In this document: piece by piece, positions 5,648 through 12,655 of the stretch
Numbering within the stretch: position 1 is the stretch's first letter
How the letters are laid out: each line of letters opens with the position of its first letter
Assembly (NCBI GenBank): GCA_024281135.1
Contig: JAMXLG010000234.1
Location: 1 to 15,841, forward strand
Direction of reading: 5' to 3'
From: Vulcanimicrobiia bacterium
GTDB taxonomy: Bacteria; Eremiobacterota; Eremiobacteria; Baltobacterales; Baltobacteraceae
Length of the DNA stretch: 15,841 nt
The notes under the pieces: model-generated
Seen by the model: only the letters and a program-made list of their open reading frames with translations
The model's database searches: none
Told to the model about the DNA's origin: nothing
Translations under genes and position numbers: made by a program

Positions 5648-6613
5648 ATGAACGTGGTGAAACTCGTTTGCATGCTCTGTGTTGCGCTTTGTACGCTTGC
5701 CGCGGATCCAACGCCCTCTCCGTCGCCGCAAGCGCGGGAACAACTCAACGATGCATGGTGGACCGGTCCGTTGCTTGCGCCGGCGGCTGGGACGTTGCCG
5801 CGCGGCCACGTCCTTGTCGAGCCGTACTTATACGATGTTATCCAATACGGCACGTACGATCGTAACGGAATCCTCAGAGCGTCTTCGCATTCCAACTCTT
5901 TCGGGAACCTGACGTATCTCATCTATGGAGCGACGGACCGCCTTAGTGTCGGTGCGCTTCCGACGTTTGGTTATACGACGACAACCAACGGAACCGACAG
6001 CTCGGGAATAGGCTTCGGCGACATCGCTCTGCAAGCGCAATACCGCCTTGCGCTGTATCATCCCGGAAGTTGGATTCCCACGACGTCCATCAACATTCAG
6101 GAAACGTTTCCGACCGGTCGATACGATCGACTTGGCGACCACCCAAACGATGGTTTCGGAAGCGGCGTATATACTACGACAATCTCACTCTACACGCAAA
6201 CCTACTTCTGGACGCAAAGCGACAGAATCGTTCGCGCTCGTTTTAACTTTTCACAGGCGTTTTCGGGAGCGACCGCCGTCGACGGCGTTAGCGTCTACGG
6301 AACGGATGCACACTTTCACGGCACCGCGAAACCTGGGAACGCGTTCACTTTTGACGGCGCAGCCGAGTACAGCGTTACACGGAATTGGGTACTCGCGTTT
6401 GATCTCGTCTACCACACCGCCGGCAACTCGCAAGTGAGGGGAACGACAATGACGCACGACTTGGGGTCAAGCCGTTCCTGGGCAATCGCGCCGGCAATCG
6501 AATACAACTGGTCGCCGAATGTCGGGATTATCGCCGGTGTGCGTGCCTTTCCGTCCGGATTCAATACTTCGGCGACCGTCACTCCGGCAATCGCCGTCAA
6601 TATCGTGCATTAA
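5648..6613 (+). CDS. Outer-membrane beta-barrel protein, Phenol_MetA_deg-like
   Basis: From the chosen ATG the protein has 321 residues. A signal peptide (MNVVKLVCMLCVALCTLA) is followed by a Pro/Ser linker (DPTPSPSP), then a long run of alternating polar/hydrophobic strands rich in Tyr, Gly and Thr, as in outer-membrane barrels. Motifs such as LPRGHVLVEPYL, GFGDIALQAQYRL, LGDHPNDGFGSGVY and the terminal VTPAIAVNIVH strand resemble the Phenol_MetA_deg (PF13557) transporter-like family, whose substrate is generally unknown. A TTG at 5612 would add 12 residues before the signal peptide; neither start has a clear ribosome site. The barrel implies an outer membrane. The stop overlaps the convergent DUF488 stop by four bases. 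Confidence 0.8.
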   Translation: MNVVKLVCMLCVALCTLAADPTPSPSPQAREQLNDAWWTGPLLAPAAGTLPRGHVLVEPYLYDVIQYGTYDRNGILRASSHSNSFGNLTYLIYGATDRLSVGALPTFGYTTTTNGTDSSGIGFGDIALQAQYRLALYHPGSWIPTTSINIQETFPTGRYDRLGDHPNDGFGSGVYTTTISLYTQTYFWTQSDRIVRARFNFSQAFSGATAVDGVSVYGTDAHFHGTAKPGNAFTFDGAAEYSVTRNWVLAFDLVYHTAGNSQVRGTTMTHDLGSSRSWAIAPAIEYNWSPNVGIIAGVRAFPSGFNTSATVTPAIAVNIVH

Positions 6614-7149
6614 AGCAGAGGAACTTCTCCGGCGTCGTATTGCAGCAAACCATTTTCCGTAACACGCACGCCTTCGGTGAGTTTATGCGGCATGGCGTCT
6701 CCCGTGTGCATGATGTGTTGCACGTCGACGTTGTAAAGTAGGACCGCCGCGTCCGACATGAGCCGCCGATGGCAGCGCCACCACACTGACTCCGAACACA
6801 TGATTGCGATGCGTTCCTCGGTGGCGCGCTGCATCAACTCGGCAAAAGGGTCGAGAAACTTCGAGGTCTGCATGTAGTCGGCGTAGGCGCGAAACGCGGC
6901 GTTTCTTAGCGCGATATTCGGGCTATCGGGGTTCACTTTTCGAAAGCCACCGAATTCGGAGTCCCATTCGTATGCCGCGCCGGACAACTCTGGGATCCAC
7001 TGCGCCATCTTATCGCTCCAAACATGCGGATTCGTTCGGCTTTTCGGAATCTTGCGAACATCGACAACCCGCTCGATACGATGCTGTTTCAGCAAGGCTC
7101 CAAGCTCGACTTCTTTCGCAGTACCATGACCGAACGTCCACAATTGCAT
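6610..7149 (-). CDS. DUF488 family protein
   Basis: The 179-aa protein shows the DUF488 pattern: an N-terminal TFGHG motif after a short strand, then VVDVRKIPKSRTNPH, the central YEWDSEFGGFR segment, and the conserved C-S-E-S...WRCHRR region in the second half. The family is cytoplasmic and its reaction is not established; the Cys and HR residues suggest catalysis or nucleotide handling. The gene starts nine bases after the MerR/TipAS regulator on the same strand, so the two almost surely form an operon and this protein is probably part of the induced response. No clear ribosome site precedes it, which fits coupling to the upstream gene. Confidence 0.88.
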   Translation of the reverse strand: MQLWTFGHGTAKEVELGALLKQHRIERVVDVRKIPKSRTNPHVWSDKMAQWIPELSGAAYEWDSEFGGFRKVNPDSPNIALRNAAFRAYADYMQTSKFLDPFAELMQRATEERIAIMCSESVWWRCHRRLMSDAAVLLYNVDVQHIMHTGDAMPHKLTEGVRVTENGLLQYDAGEVPLL

Positions 7150-7158
7150 GGCCGAATC

Positions 7159-7917
7159 TTACAGAAACGAGCAGGCTTTCCGGATGAAAGCTTCCGCCTC
7201 ATCGCTGTACGGCTTTTTGAAGTCCGTCGGCCAATGTGTCGTGTCGGTCCAAAGTTTGTTCAGCCCCTCGCTGATATCGGGATCGCCTTTGGTGAATGCA
7301 AAGATGAGGTCGCGCCAGCGTTGCGCGAGCTCGCGTGCGCGTTCGCTCGACGGATCTTCAGTCTGCGCTGCTTCCTCGACCTCGGCGATCAGCTGTGTCC
7401 ACGCTCGTTGCCCCTCTTCGATGACTTCCGGTGGCGTCGTCGCGCGCTTTTCGACGAGTTTTTTCAGCGCTTCGGGGGAGTAATAGTTTTCGGTCCAACC
7501 AAAATCGTTCTTCACTTTGAATGCCTCGATCACGGTGCGGACCGCGTCCCATCGCGCGTCTTCATCGCTTTGCTCGAGCGCAGCTTCCGCTTCGTCGAGA
7601 GCACCGAGCACGAGATCAAGCCGGCGTTTCTCTTCGAGGATGATCTTGCGCTGGAGTCGTAGCGCGTCTGCCAGCGGCTGTAGCGGTCCATCAAGAAGGT
7701 GTTTGATTCGATCGAGCCCGAGACCGACGTAGCGCAGAGCAAGGATTTGCTCGAGCCGCTCCAAGTCGGACTCACCGTAGAGACGGTAGCCGGATTCGCT
7801 GCGCGCCGTCGGCGTCAACAGTCCGAGGCGATCGTAGAAATGCAGCGTGCGAACGGTAACACCGCATTTATCTGCGAACTCTTTGGCACGAAACAGCGCG
7901 CTTCGCTGCGTCTCCAC
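7159..7917 (-). CDS. MerR-family regulator with C-terminal TipAS-like domain
   Basis: The 252-aa protein has an N-terminal MerR winged helix-turn-helix (FRAKEFADKCGVTVRTLHFYDRLGLL, then SGYRLYGESDLERLEQI). A dimerising coiled coil follows (about residues 85-120), then a helical effector domain containing NDFGWTENYYSPEALKKL and GLNKLWTD, as in the TipAS antibiotic-binding domain. The length equals that of TipAL (about 253 residues). The only cysteines visible are in the HTH and three residues from the end, so the cysteine I recall TipAL using to bind thiopeptides is apparently missing. The start is uncertain: GTG at 7917 gives a normal MerR N-terminus, while GTG at 7929 coincides with the predicted transcription start. 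It heads an operon with DUF488. Confidence 0.9.
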   Translation of the reverse strand: METQRSALFRAKEFADKCGVTVRTLHFYDRLGLLTPTARSESGYRLYGESDLERLEQILALRYVGLGLDRIKHLLDGPLQPLADALRLQRKIILEEKRRLDLVLGALDEAEAALEQSDEDARWDAVRTVIEAFKVKNDFGWTENYYSPEALKKLVEKRATTPPEVIEEGQRAWTQLIAEVEEAAQTEDPSSERARELAQRWRDLIFAFTKGDPDISEGLNKLWTDTTHWPTDFKKPYSDEAEAFIRKACSFL

Positions 7918-7935
7918 TGATGCTCTCACCTTCCG

Positions 7936-7966
7936 ACCGTACGCTATGACGTTACGTTAGGGTCAA
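7936..7966 (-). promoter_or_regulatory. MerR-type promoter with 19-bp spacer and central operator
   Basis: On the minus strand TTGACC (7966-7961) and TACGGT (7941-7936) are separated by exactly 19 bases, longer than the usual 17, as in MerR-activated promoters. Within the spacer lies a 13-base dyad, TGACGTTACGTTA (7947-7959 on the plus strand), symmetric except for one position pair. This is the expected operator position for MerR regulators, which untwist the long spacer. Predicted transcription starts about 7929, close to the gene's possible GTG starts. It implies autoregulation of the MerR/TipAS-DUF488 operon. Confidence 0.75.
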
Positions 7967-7971
7967 GCAGA

Positions 7972-7994
7972 AGCGGCGCCTTTAAGGCGCCGCT
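7972..7994. terminator. GC-rich hairpin, probable terminator
   Basis: AGCGGCGCC (7972-7980) and GGCGCCGCT (7986-7994) form a perfect nine-base-pair stem around TTTAA. It lies between two minus-strand genes: downstream of the secreted-protein gene (stop at 8018) and just upstream of the MerR promoter. No U-tract follows on either strand, so termination would be of the weak or U-less type. Its position suggests it insulates the regulated operon. Confidence 0.5.
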
Positions 7995-8013
7995 CCTTCG
8001 ACTTCGCTCAGGA
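7994..8013. repeat. REP-like element with TCCT...AGGA ends
   Basis: A 20-base motif with inverted TCCT/AGGA ends and a central GACTTCGCTC lies directly next to the GC-rich hairpin. This sequence type (or its complement) is a familiar interspersed extragenic repeat in many bacterial genomes and metagenome contigs, as I recall. Only one copy is present in this window, so repetition cannot be shown here. Confidence 0.4.
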
Positions 8014-8017
8014 CGTA

Positions 8018-8365
8018 TCACTGGCTTCCGACGCGTTGGTTTGCGTTATTGAGGATAAAGATCTTGTCGGCGTGACGCACGCCCAATGCTTTTTGATCGT
8101 AGATGACGCCGACGTAGTGACCGTTCTTTATATCTTTCATTTGATATGTCGTCTTGCCGTCGGCCGAAAAGATTTGATCGAACTTGGGTAGGATCTCGAA
8201 GCTGAGCGTCTGCTTCGTCTTGGGATCCAAGACCTTTATGTTGTTCGTCGAGATGTGGACCACCTCGCCGTAGAATGTGTTCGCCGCGAGCGCCGTCAGC
8301 GGGGCGAACAGCACTGCTGTTAAGAGAAGCGCGGTGGCGGCCCCGCGCACGATGACGTTTCGCAT
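8018..8365 (-). CDS. Small secreted protein, unknown function
   Basis: The 115-aa protein has a clear signal peptide (MRNVIVRGAATALLLTAVLFAPLTALA, cleavage near residue 27). A small beta-rich domain follows: NTFYGEVVHIS, NIKVLDP, QTLSFEI, a D-G-K-T turn, NGHYVGVIYDQ and DKIFIL. The strand layout resembles the secreted protein at 3360-3674 and suggests an OB-like fold; this is inference. It is probably periplasmic. The ATG is seven bases after a TATACT box on the same strand with no ribosome site between them, so the message may be leaderless. It is divergent from rnhA with a 21-base gap. Confidence 0.82.
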   Translation of the reverse strand: MRNVIVRGAATALLLTAVLFAPLTALAANTFYGEVVHISTNNIKVLDPKTKQTLSFEILPKFDQIFSADGKTTYQMKDIKNGHYVGVIYDQKALGVRHADKIFILNNANQRVGSQ

Positions 8366-8386
8366 GGGAGATAGTATACCCTAAGG
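8366..8386. promoter_or_regulatory. Compact divergent promoter region of rnhA and a secreted-protein gene
   Basis: Only 21 bases separate two divergent start codons. On the minus strand TATACT (8375-8370 downwards) ends about seven bases from the ATG at 8365. On the plus strand TAGTAT (8372-8377) ends nine bases before the ATG at 8387. Both -10-like boxes share the palindromic GTATAC core. Neither gene has a properly spaced ribosome site, so both messages may be leaderless or nearly so. No good -35 was found on either strand. Confidence 0.45.
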
Positions 8387-8830
8387 ATGTCCACGCTTTT
8401 CGACCACTTGCCTACCGAGGCAACCCTTTTTGCCGACGGCGGATCCCGCGGCAACCCCGGGCCGGCCGCCAGCGGCGCCGTGCTCGTTGATCCCAACGGA
8501 GCGATCTTGGACGAGGTCGGGCGCTACCTTGGGGTCGCGACCAACAATGTCGCCGAATGGACGGCACTCTGTATCGGCCTCGAGCGCGCGAAAGAACGCG
8601 GCATCCGGAGCCTCGCCGTCCGGCTCGATTCGGAGCTTGTGGTGAAGCAAATGCGTGGCGAATATCGCGTCAAGCACGCCGATCTGCAGCCGTTGCATCA
8701 GCGCGCGAAATCATTACTTCGCGCGTTCGAACATGTCGACATCAAGCACGTTCCACGCAAACAGAACGCGCTCGCGGATCGCCTGGTCAACGACATTCTC
8801 GACCAGGAAGCATCGGCATCGGCTCCGTAG
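8387..8830 (+). CDS. rnhA: Ribonuclease HI
   Basis: The 147-aa enzyme cleaves the RNA strand of RNA-DNA hybrids in the cytoplasm. The start of the fold is clear: FADGGSRGNPGPAASG at residues 15-30, with catalytic Asp17. Further metal-binding positions match the DEDD set: Glu57 in NNVAEWTAL, Asp81 in VRLDSELVVKQ, and Asp131 in HVPRKQNALADRL. The DGGSRGNPGPA form is that of the RNase HI subgroup common in archaea, plants and Gram-positives rather than the E. coli form. It heads a run of three same-strand genes and has no well-placed ribosome site, with AAGG touching the ATG. Confidence 0.95.
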   Translation: MSTLFDHLPTEATLFADGGSRGNPGPAASGAVLVDPNGAILDEVGRYLGVATNNVAEWTALCIGLERAKERGIRSLAVRLDSELVVKQMRGEYRVKHADLQPLHQRAKSLLRAFEHVDIKHVPRKQNALADRLVNDILDQEASASAP

Positions 8831-8839
8831 GCACGCCGG

Positions 8840-9490
8840 ATGCGTCATCGGTCCTTCGTTCCACTGGCAATTCTCCTCTTTGCGATTTTCATGGCCATCA
8901 CGGGATATTTCGTCTACTGGCGGACAGAGACGGGTCGTCTCGCGGAAGTCGCTAAGATTCATCGCGCGAGGAGCGAGATCTATGCGCGTTTACTGATCTC
9001 CTACGATAACCCGCCGGTGTATGAAGAAGAATACCGGATGCAGGATATCGAGGGAAAATCGAGCTTTACGTATCGCATTCGCTCTTTCTCGGGAAAAGAG
9101 ATCAGCATTTCGGCGCCCCCGGCGGCGATGTACGACGTGAGTTTCTTTTTCGGGAAGCTGGATCAGGACGGCGTGTGGCAGCTTGTGAATCAGCCGCCCC
9201 GCGGTAATACTTCCGTGCATTACACCATCCACGTGAGGCAAGTCGTCGATTTCAAGCAAGGCGAACGCACCATTACGTTTACCGATCCGCATTACTGGGC
9301 AGTTACGGCGGGACGTCAGTACAACATCGATCTTTCGAAGAACAGTCCCAGCGATTTGCTCAAGATGAACAGCACTTCGCTTGCAGATCCGCGCTATCTG
9401 ACGATTGTCAACGATTTCCGCAACTTCGGCCCTGACGAGTTTCGGGCGCGCATCGTCAAAGCGCGCGCGTCAATGGGACTGAAGCAGTGA
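8840..9490 (+). CDS. Membrane-anchored protein, unknown function
   Basis: I do not recognise this 216-aa protein. One hydrophobic segment at about residues 7-26 (VPLAILLFAIFMAITGYFVYW) acts as an N-terminal anchor or signal. The rest is polar and beta-rich, with YRMQDIEGKSSFTYRIRSFSGKEISI and the strand-like VHYTIHVRQVVDFKQGERTITFTDPHYW, so it is probably periplasmic. The gene starts nine bases after rnhA and its TGA overlaps the GTG start of the polysaccharide deacetylase by four bases. This ties it to cell-envelope carbohydrate work by context only. No strong ribosome site precedes the ATG. Confidence 0.8.
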   Translation: MRHRSFVPLAILLFAIFMAITGYFVYWRTETGRLAEVAKIHRARSEIYARLLISYDNPPVYEEEYRMQDIEGKSSFTYRIRSFSGKEISISAPPAAMYDVSFFFGKLDQDGVWQLVNQPPRGNTSVHYTIHVRQVVDFKQGERTITFTDPHYWAVTAGRQYNIDLSKNSPSDLLKMNSTSLADPRYLTIVNDFRNFGPDEFRARIVKARASMGLKQ

Positions 9491-10308
9491 TTCGAGCGGG
9501 AATGCGCCGGTATGCGTTTCGCGGCGTGCTTGCCGCAGCCGCGGCTGTTGCCGTCGCTTTTTCCGCGTACGAGATCGTTGAGAACCCGTCAAATCAGATG
9601 TTTGGAAAAACGGTGGTCAGCGGGCCGGCGGACGAGCGCGTCGTCGCACTCACCTATGATGACGGCCCCAATCCTCCGTATACGAACCGGATTCTCGACG
9701 TGCTGGACAGCGAGCACGTCCATGCGACGTTCTTTGTCGTCGGCCAGGCGGTAGCTGCCTACCCGAGCGTGCTGCAACGCGAGGTGCGTGACGGCGACGC
9801 GGTTGGCAACCACACCTGGAGTCACGATCACTTAATCGTGATGGATCCCGAGCACGTTCGTGATAGCTTGCTGCGAACCGATTCCGCGATTTACCGCGCT
9901 GCAAACATCCACACACGTATCATGCGGCCTCCGTTCGGTGCTCGTGACTGGATCGTACTCGATCAAGCGCGCCGCATGGGGTATACGCCGGTCATGTGGT
10001 CGGTGCCGCTTGCTCACGACTGGGAGAATCCGCCGCCTCAAGTTATTGCAAGCCGCATCGTTCCGTACGTGCACGACGGATCGATCATCGTGCTTCACGA
10101 CGGCAACCGCGGGCAGCTGTGCGCGCAGCAGCACCTCTCGCCGCGCGTCTGCGACCGAAACAACGACATCGAAGCGACGCGTCTTATCGTGGACGAGCTC
10201 AAGCGGAAGGGGTTCCGATTTATCACGGTTCCGGAACTCATGGCACTGCGAGGCGGGTTAACGCATAGCGATACGGCTATGCATACACCCTCCCCTGAAA
10301 GCGAATGA
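9487..10308 (+). CDS. Polysaccharide deacetylase (NodB domain, CE4)
   Basis: The 273-aa protein is exported or membrane-anchored (hydrophobic residues 13-27) and removes N- or O-acetyl groups from a polymer such as peptidoglycan or exopolysaccharide. All five CE4 motifs are visible: TYDDGP at 56-61 (Asp58 catalytic base, Asp59 metal), H109-T-W-S-H113 (metal histidines), RPPFGARD at 147-154, DW at 178-179, and IIVLHDG at 200-206 with His204. The substrate cannot be told from sequence. The GTG start overlaps the previous gene's stop as GTGA, and an ATG at 9502 is a possible alternative. Its last 32 bases overlap the convergent DUF3465 gene. Confidence 0.93.
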   Translation: MIRAGMRRYAFRGVLAAAAAVAVAFSAYEIVENPSNQMFGKTVVSGPADERVVALTYDDGPNPPYTNRILDVLDSEHVHATFFVVGQAVAAYPSVLQREVRDGDAVGNHTWSHDHLIVMDPEHVRDSLLRTDSAIYRAANIHTRIMRPPFGARDWIVLDQARRMGYTPVMWSVPLAHDWENPPPQVIASRIVPYVHDGSIIVLHDGNRGQLCAQQHLSPRVCDRNNDIEATRLIVDELKRKGFRFITVPELMALRGGLTHSDTAMHTPSPESE

Positions 10309-10567
10309 AGCCGCCAGGGTGCCTATGAGCGGGATCGTGATGGGTCCAGTGCAGAATCGGCGGTTTGCCGGGATCATGGACCATTTCGCCGCAGACTTCG
10401 ACGCGATCGCCGGGCCGCACGGGAACGCGCGGTGCGATATCGACGTTGTCGATGATTTGGATCGACCCTTGCGGGGTACTGAGCGTGAACTGCTCGTGTT
10501 CGCACTTCGTACGCGTCCCGAAGAAGAAACTCGGTTGAGTCATAACGGTCCCGGTGAGATCGGTCAT
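10277..10567 (-). CDS. DUF3465 family protein
   Basis: The 96-aa protein matches the DUF3465 pattern: an N-terminal GTV strand, a QF-x-L strand, the IIDNVDIAPRVP segment (the family usually shows HNIDLAPRV), GDRVEVCGEMV, the distinctive HWTHHDP-x2-RHPGGF, and a final GRVYA. The family is small, probably OB-fold-like, and of unknown function. The open frame continues upstream to 10948, but the ATG at 10567 has the strongest ribosome site in the window (AGGAGGTG, six bases away), so the short form is chosen. Unlike many members I recall, no signal peptide precedes the domain. It is divergent from the GNAT gene. Confidence 0.88.
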   Translation of the reverse strand: MTDLTGTVMTQPSFFFGTRTKCEHEQFTLSTPQGSIQIIDNVDIAPRVPVRPGDRVEVCGEMVHDPGKPPILHWTHHDPAHRHPGGFIRFQGRVYA

Positions 10568-10623
10568 GCGCGGCACCTCCTGCGCACGTCTATCACGCAT
10601 TCGGGCGAGGAGAACAAGCGCTC

Positions 10624-11175
10624 GTGCGAATGATAGCGACGGAGCGGATGCGCCTCGTCCCGGTGACGCCGGACAATTCAGAGTTGCTTTGGAAGGTGCT
10701 GCAGCAGCCGGATTTGCGCGAATATCAAGATCTTCCGGAAGTCGATCGCGCGCAGTTCCGCCGCATGGTAGCTGCGCGCCCACGCAATCTCGTTCCCGGC
10801 AGTTGGGGACGCTTCGAATGGCTGCTCTACCTGGAAGGCGTTGCGGATGCGATCGGTTGGGCGTCGCTGCGTATTCCGGAACGTTCGACCACCGCCGGCG
10901 AAGTCGGGTATAGCGTGGTACGCGAGTATCGCGATCGCGGACTCGCAAGTGAAGCGCTTCGGGCGATCGTCGACGAATCGTTCACACGACTGCACATGCG
11001 CAAAGTTCGCGCCTACTGCGTGCCCGACAATGTCGCGTCGCGTCGTGTCTTGGCAAACGCGGGCTTCGAAGAAGACGGCGTTCTCCCGCACGGCGCGACC
11101 GTACACGGCAAGCCCGTCGACGTTCTCGGATTCGTTCTCGAACGCGTCCGCTGGACGCAACGCGAAGCCGTCTAG
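10624..11175 (+). CDS. GNAT acetyltransferase, RimJ/RimL-like
   Basis: The 183-aa protein is a cytoplasmic acetyl-CoA-dependent N-acetyltransferase. The opening TERMRLVPVTPDN is typical of the RimJ/RimL group. VGYSVVREYRDRGLASEALRAIVD carries the acetyl-CoA motif A (R-x-x-G-x-A), and VPDNVASRRVLANAGFEEDG is the classical motif B (N-x-A-S-x-x-x-L-x-x-x-G-F). The substrate, whether a ribosomal protein, an antibiotic or a small molecule, is not evident. GTG at 10624 is chosen because GAGGAGA lies 10 bases upstream; the ATG at 10630 is too far from it. The stop overlaps the convergent Nudix stop as CTAG. Confidence 0.93.
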   Translation: MRMIATERMRLVPVTPDNSELLWKVLQQPDLREYQDLPEVDRAQFRRMVAARPRNLVPGSWGRFEWLLYLEGVADAIGWASLRIPERSTTAGEVGYSVVREYRDRGLASEALRAIVDESFTRLHMRKVRAYCVPDNVASRRVLANAGFEEDGVLPHGATVHGKPVDVLGFVLERVRWTQREAV

Positions 11176-11618
11176 TCCCAGCGGATCGTAATGCCGGCGT
11201 CGTGTACGCCGAAGTACTGCGTTCGATGGTGGAGATAGGCTAGTAACGGTTCGCGGACCACGGCGACTTCCAAACGGGACGGCAGTTCCTCAAGCTGACA
11301 CCATTGCGTTTCAACCACGTGATCGCCGGCTCGCGGTACGCGCATTAAGCCTGAAGTTTCGATCTCGAAAATCGTGCTCAGAAAATGGCTGTCACCGTCG
11401 TAACTCTCGCTAACGTAGGCGAGTCGACGCACCGCCGCACTCAACCCGGTCTCTTCGTAGACTTCACGCACGACCGTCTCTTCCAACAATTCGCCGTGCT
11501 GCTGACGGCCCCCGGGGAGATTCCATAACGGCTTTGCGTGCGATGCATACGACGACGCGACGAGCAGCACCGCACCGTTTTGAATTGCGAGACCGCTTGC
11601 GAGATGAATTCGTGTCAC
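11172..11618 (-). CDS. Nudix hydrolase
   Basis: The 148-aa protein is a cytoplasmic pyrophosphohydrolase acting on a nucleoside diphosphate linked to another group; its exact substrate is unknown. The Nudix box is perfect: G-x5-E-x7-RE-V-Y-EE-T-GL, in GRQQHGELLEETVVREVYEETGL, preceded by LWNLPGG. The open frame begins at 11672, but GTG at 11618 is chosen. It forms a GTGA overlap with the stop of the upstream glycosyltransferase, has GGCGG eight bases upstream, and yields the usual VTRIHLASGL opening. The two genes are clearly coupled, so it may act on a nucleotide-sugar or similar product. The stop overlaps the GNAT stop by four bases. Confidence 0.93.
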   Translation of the reverse strand: MTRIHLASGLAIQNGAVLLVASSYASHAKPLWNLPGGRQQHGELLEETVVREVYEETGLSAAVRRLAYVSESYDGDSHFLSTIFEIETSGLMRVPRAGDHVVETQWCQLEELPSRLEVAVVREPLLAYLHHRTQYFGVHDAGITIRWD

Positions 11619-12655
11619 GGAAACGCCGCCTTTTCGAGGACGTCGAGCGTCGCGAGGGCTGTTTTCTTCCACGACATTTCCGCCGCGCGGCGTAATCCTC
11701 GTTGCCGCAGGTCCTCGGCGAACGAGCGGTCGTCAAGAATGCGAAGGATCGCTTCGGAGAGCGCCACTTCGTCGTCTACCGGCACATAGACGGCTGCGTC
11801 ACCTGCGGCTTCGGGTATCGCCGTATTCGACGTCGTAACCACCGGAGTGCCGTGCGTCATCGCCTCGAGCGCGGGAAGACCGAATCCTTCATAGCGCGAC
11901 GGAAACGCAAAGACGGACGCGTCGCGATAAAGTGACGCGAGCGTTGCATCATCGATCCATCCGAGTTCGCGTAGCCTGATCCGTTCGTCGCCGGTGAGTG
12001 CGTCGCCGCGCGCGCCTGCGAGCACAAGTGCAACCTCCGGATGGCGCGTTTGCACGCTTTGCATGGCGCGCAGGAGCGCCTCGACGCCTTTACGTTTCTC
12101 CGACATGCCGACGAAGAGTACGTACGGCCGCAGCGCGTTCGTGTCGACACTGCTCGCCGCTGTTCCGTTTTCGTACCGCACACCGCTCGGAATCGCCGTG
12201 ATACGGTCCGGCGGAATGTGCAACTCGCGAATCAATTCGCGGCGCGAGAATTCGGAGACGGTGATGAGATGCTTGCAGTGCTCGACGGCTGCGCGAAAGA
12301 TTTTCTGTGTTTCGGGAGCGTAACCGGGAATAACGAAGTTGGTTGCGTCGTGAAGCGTGGCGACCGCAGGCAACGAGAAATTCGTCCAGCTGCACCCGTT
12401 CCAAGGAAACCACAGCACATCGAGCTTCGCGAATCGATGGAGCCCACGAGAAACGATCCGATACGGCGCGTTGTCGACTTCCGGCAGATAACGCTTACGG
12501 ACCGTCCACGTATGCCACTCGGGAACGATGAGCGTGACCGAGACGCGTTCGGAAAGCGCGCGCCACTCGCGCAGGATCTCGCGAACGTATCGCCCGATCC
12601 CACGATGATCGCCGGGCAGGTTCCAAGCATCGACGCCGACGGAGAGCACAAGCAA
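11615..12655 (-). CDS. Glycosyltransferase family 4 (GT-B fold)
   Basis: The 346-aa protein transfers a sugar from an activated donor, probably at the inner membrane face in envelope or exopolysaccharide synthesis. The N-terminal GVDAWNLPGDHRGIGRYVREIL resembles the acceptor-side Rossmann domain with its G-x-G loop. The C-terminal donor domain shows LRPYVLFVGMSEKRKGVEALLRA and the EX7E motif in RYEGFGLPALEAM, then GTPVVTTSNTAIPE. The TTG start at 12655 is uncertain; GTG at 12649 is as likely, and no ribosome site is evident. It is divergent from the GT9-like gene with a 15-base gap and coupled to the Nudix gene. Confidence 0.93.
   Translation of the reverse strand: MLVLSVGVDAWNLPGDHRGIGRYVREILREWRALSERVSVTLIVPEWHTWTVRKRYLPEVDNAPYRIVSRGLHRFAKLDVLWFPWNGCSWTNFSLPAVATLHDATNFVIPGYAPETQKIFRAAVEHCKHLITVSEFSRRELIRELHIPPDRITAIPSGVRYENGTAASSVDTNALRPYVLFVGMSEKRKGVEALLRAMQSVQTRHPEVALVLAGARGDALTGDERIRLRELGWIDDATLASLYRDASVFAFPSRYEGFGLPALEAMTHGTPVVTTSNTAIPEAAGDAAVYVPVDDEVALSEAILRILDDRSFAEDLRQRGLRRAAEMSWKKTALATLDVLEKAAFP

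Noticed and set aside
10568..10948. Upstream extension of the DUF3465 frame
   Set aside because: It is antisense to the GNAT gene and rich in Arg/Pro; the strong AGGAGGTG site at 10574-10581 fixes the short start.
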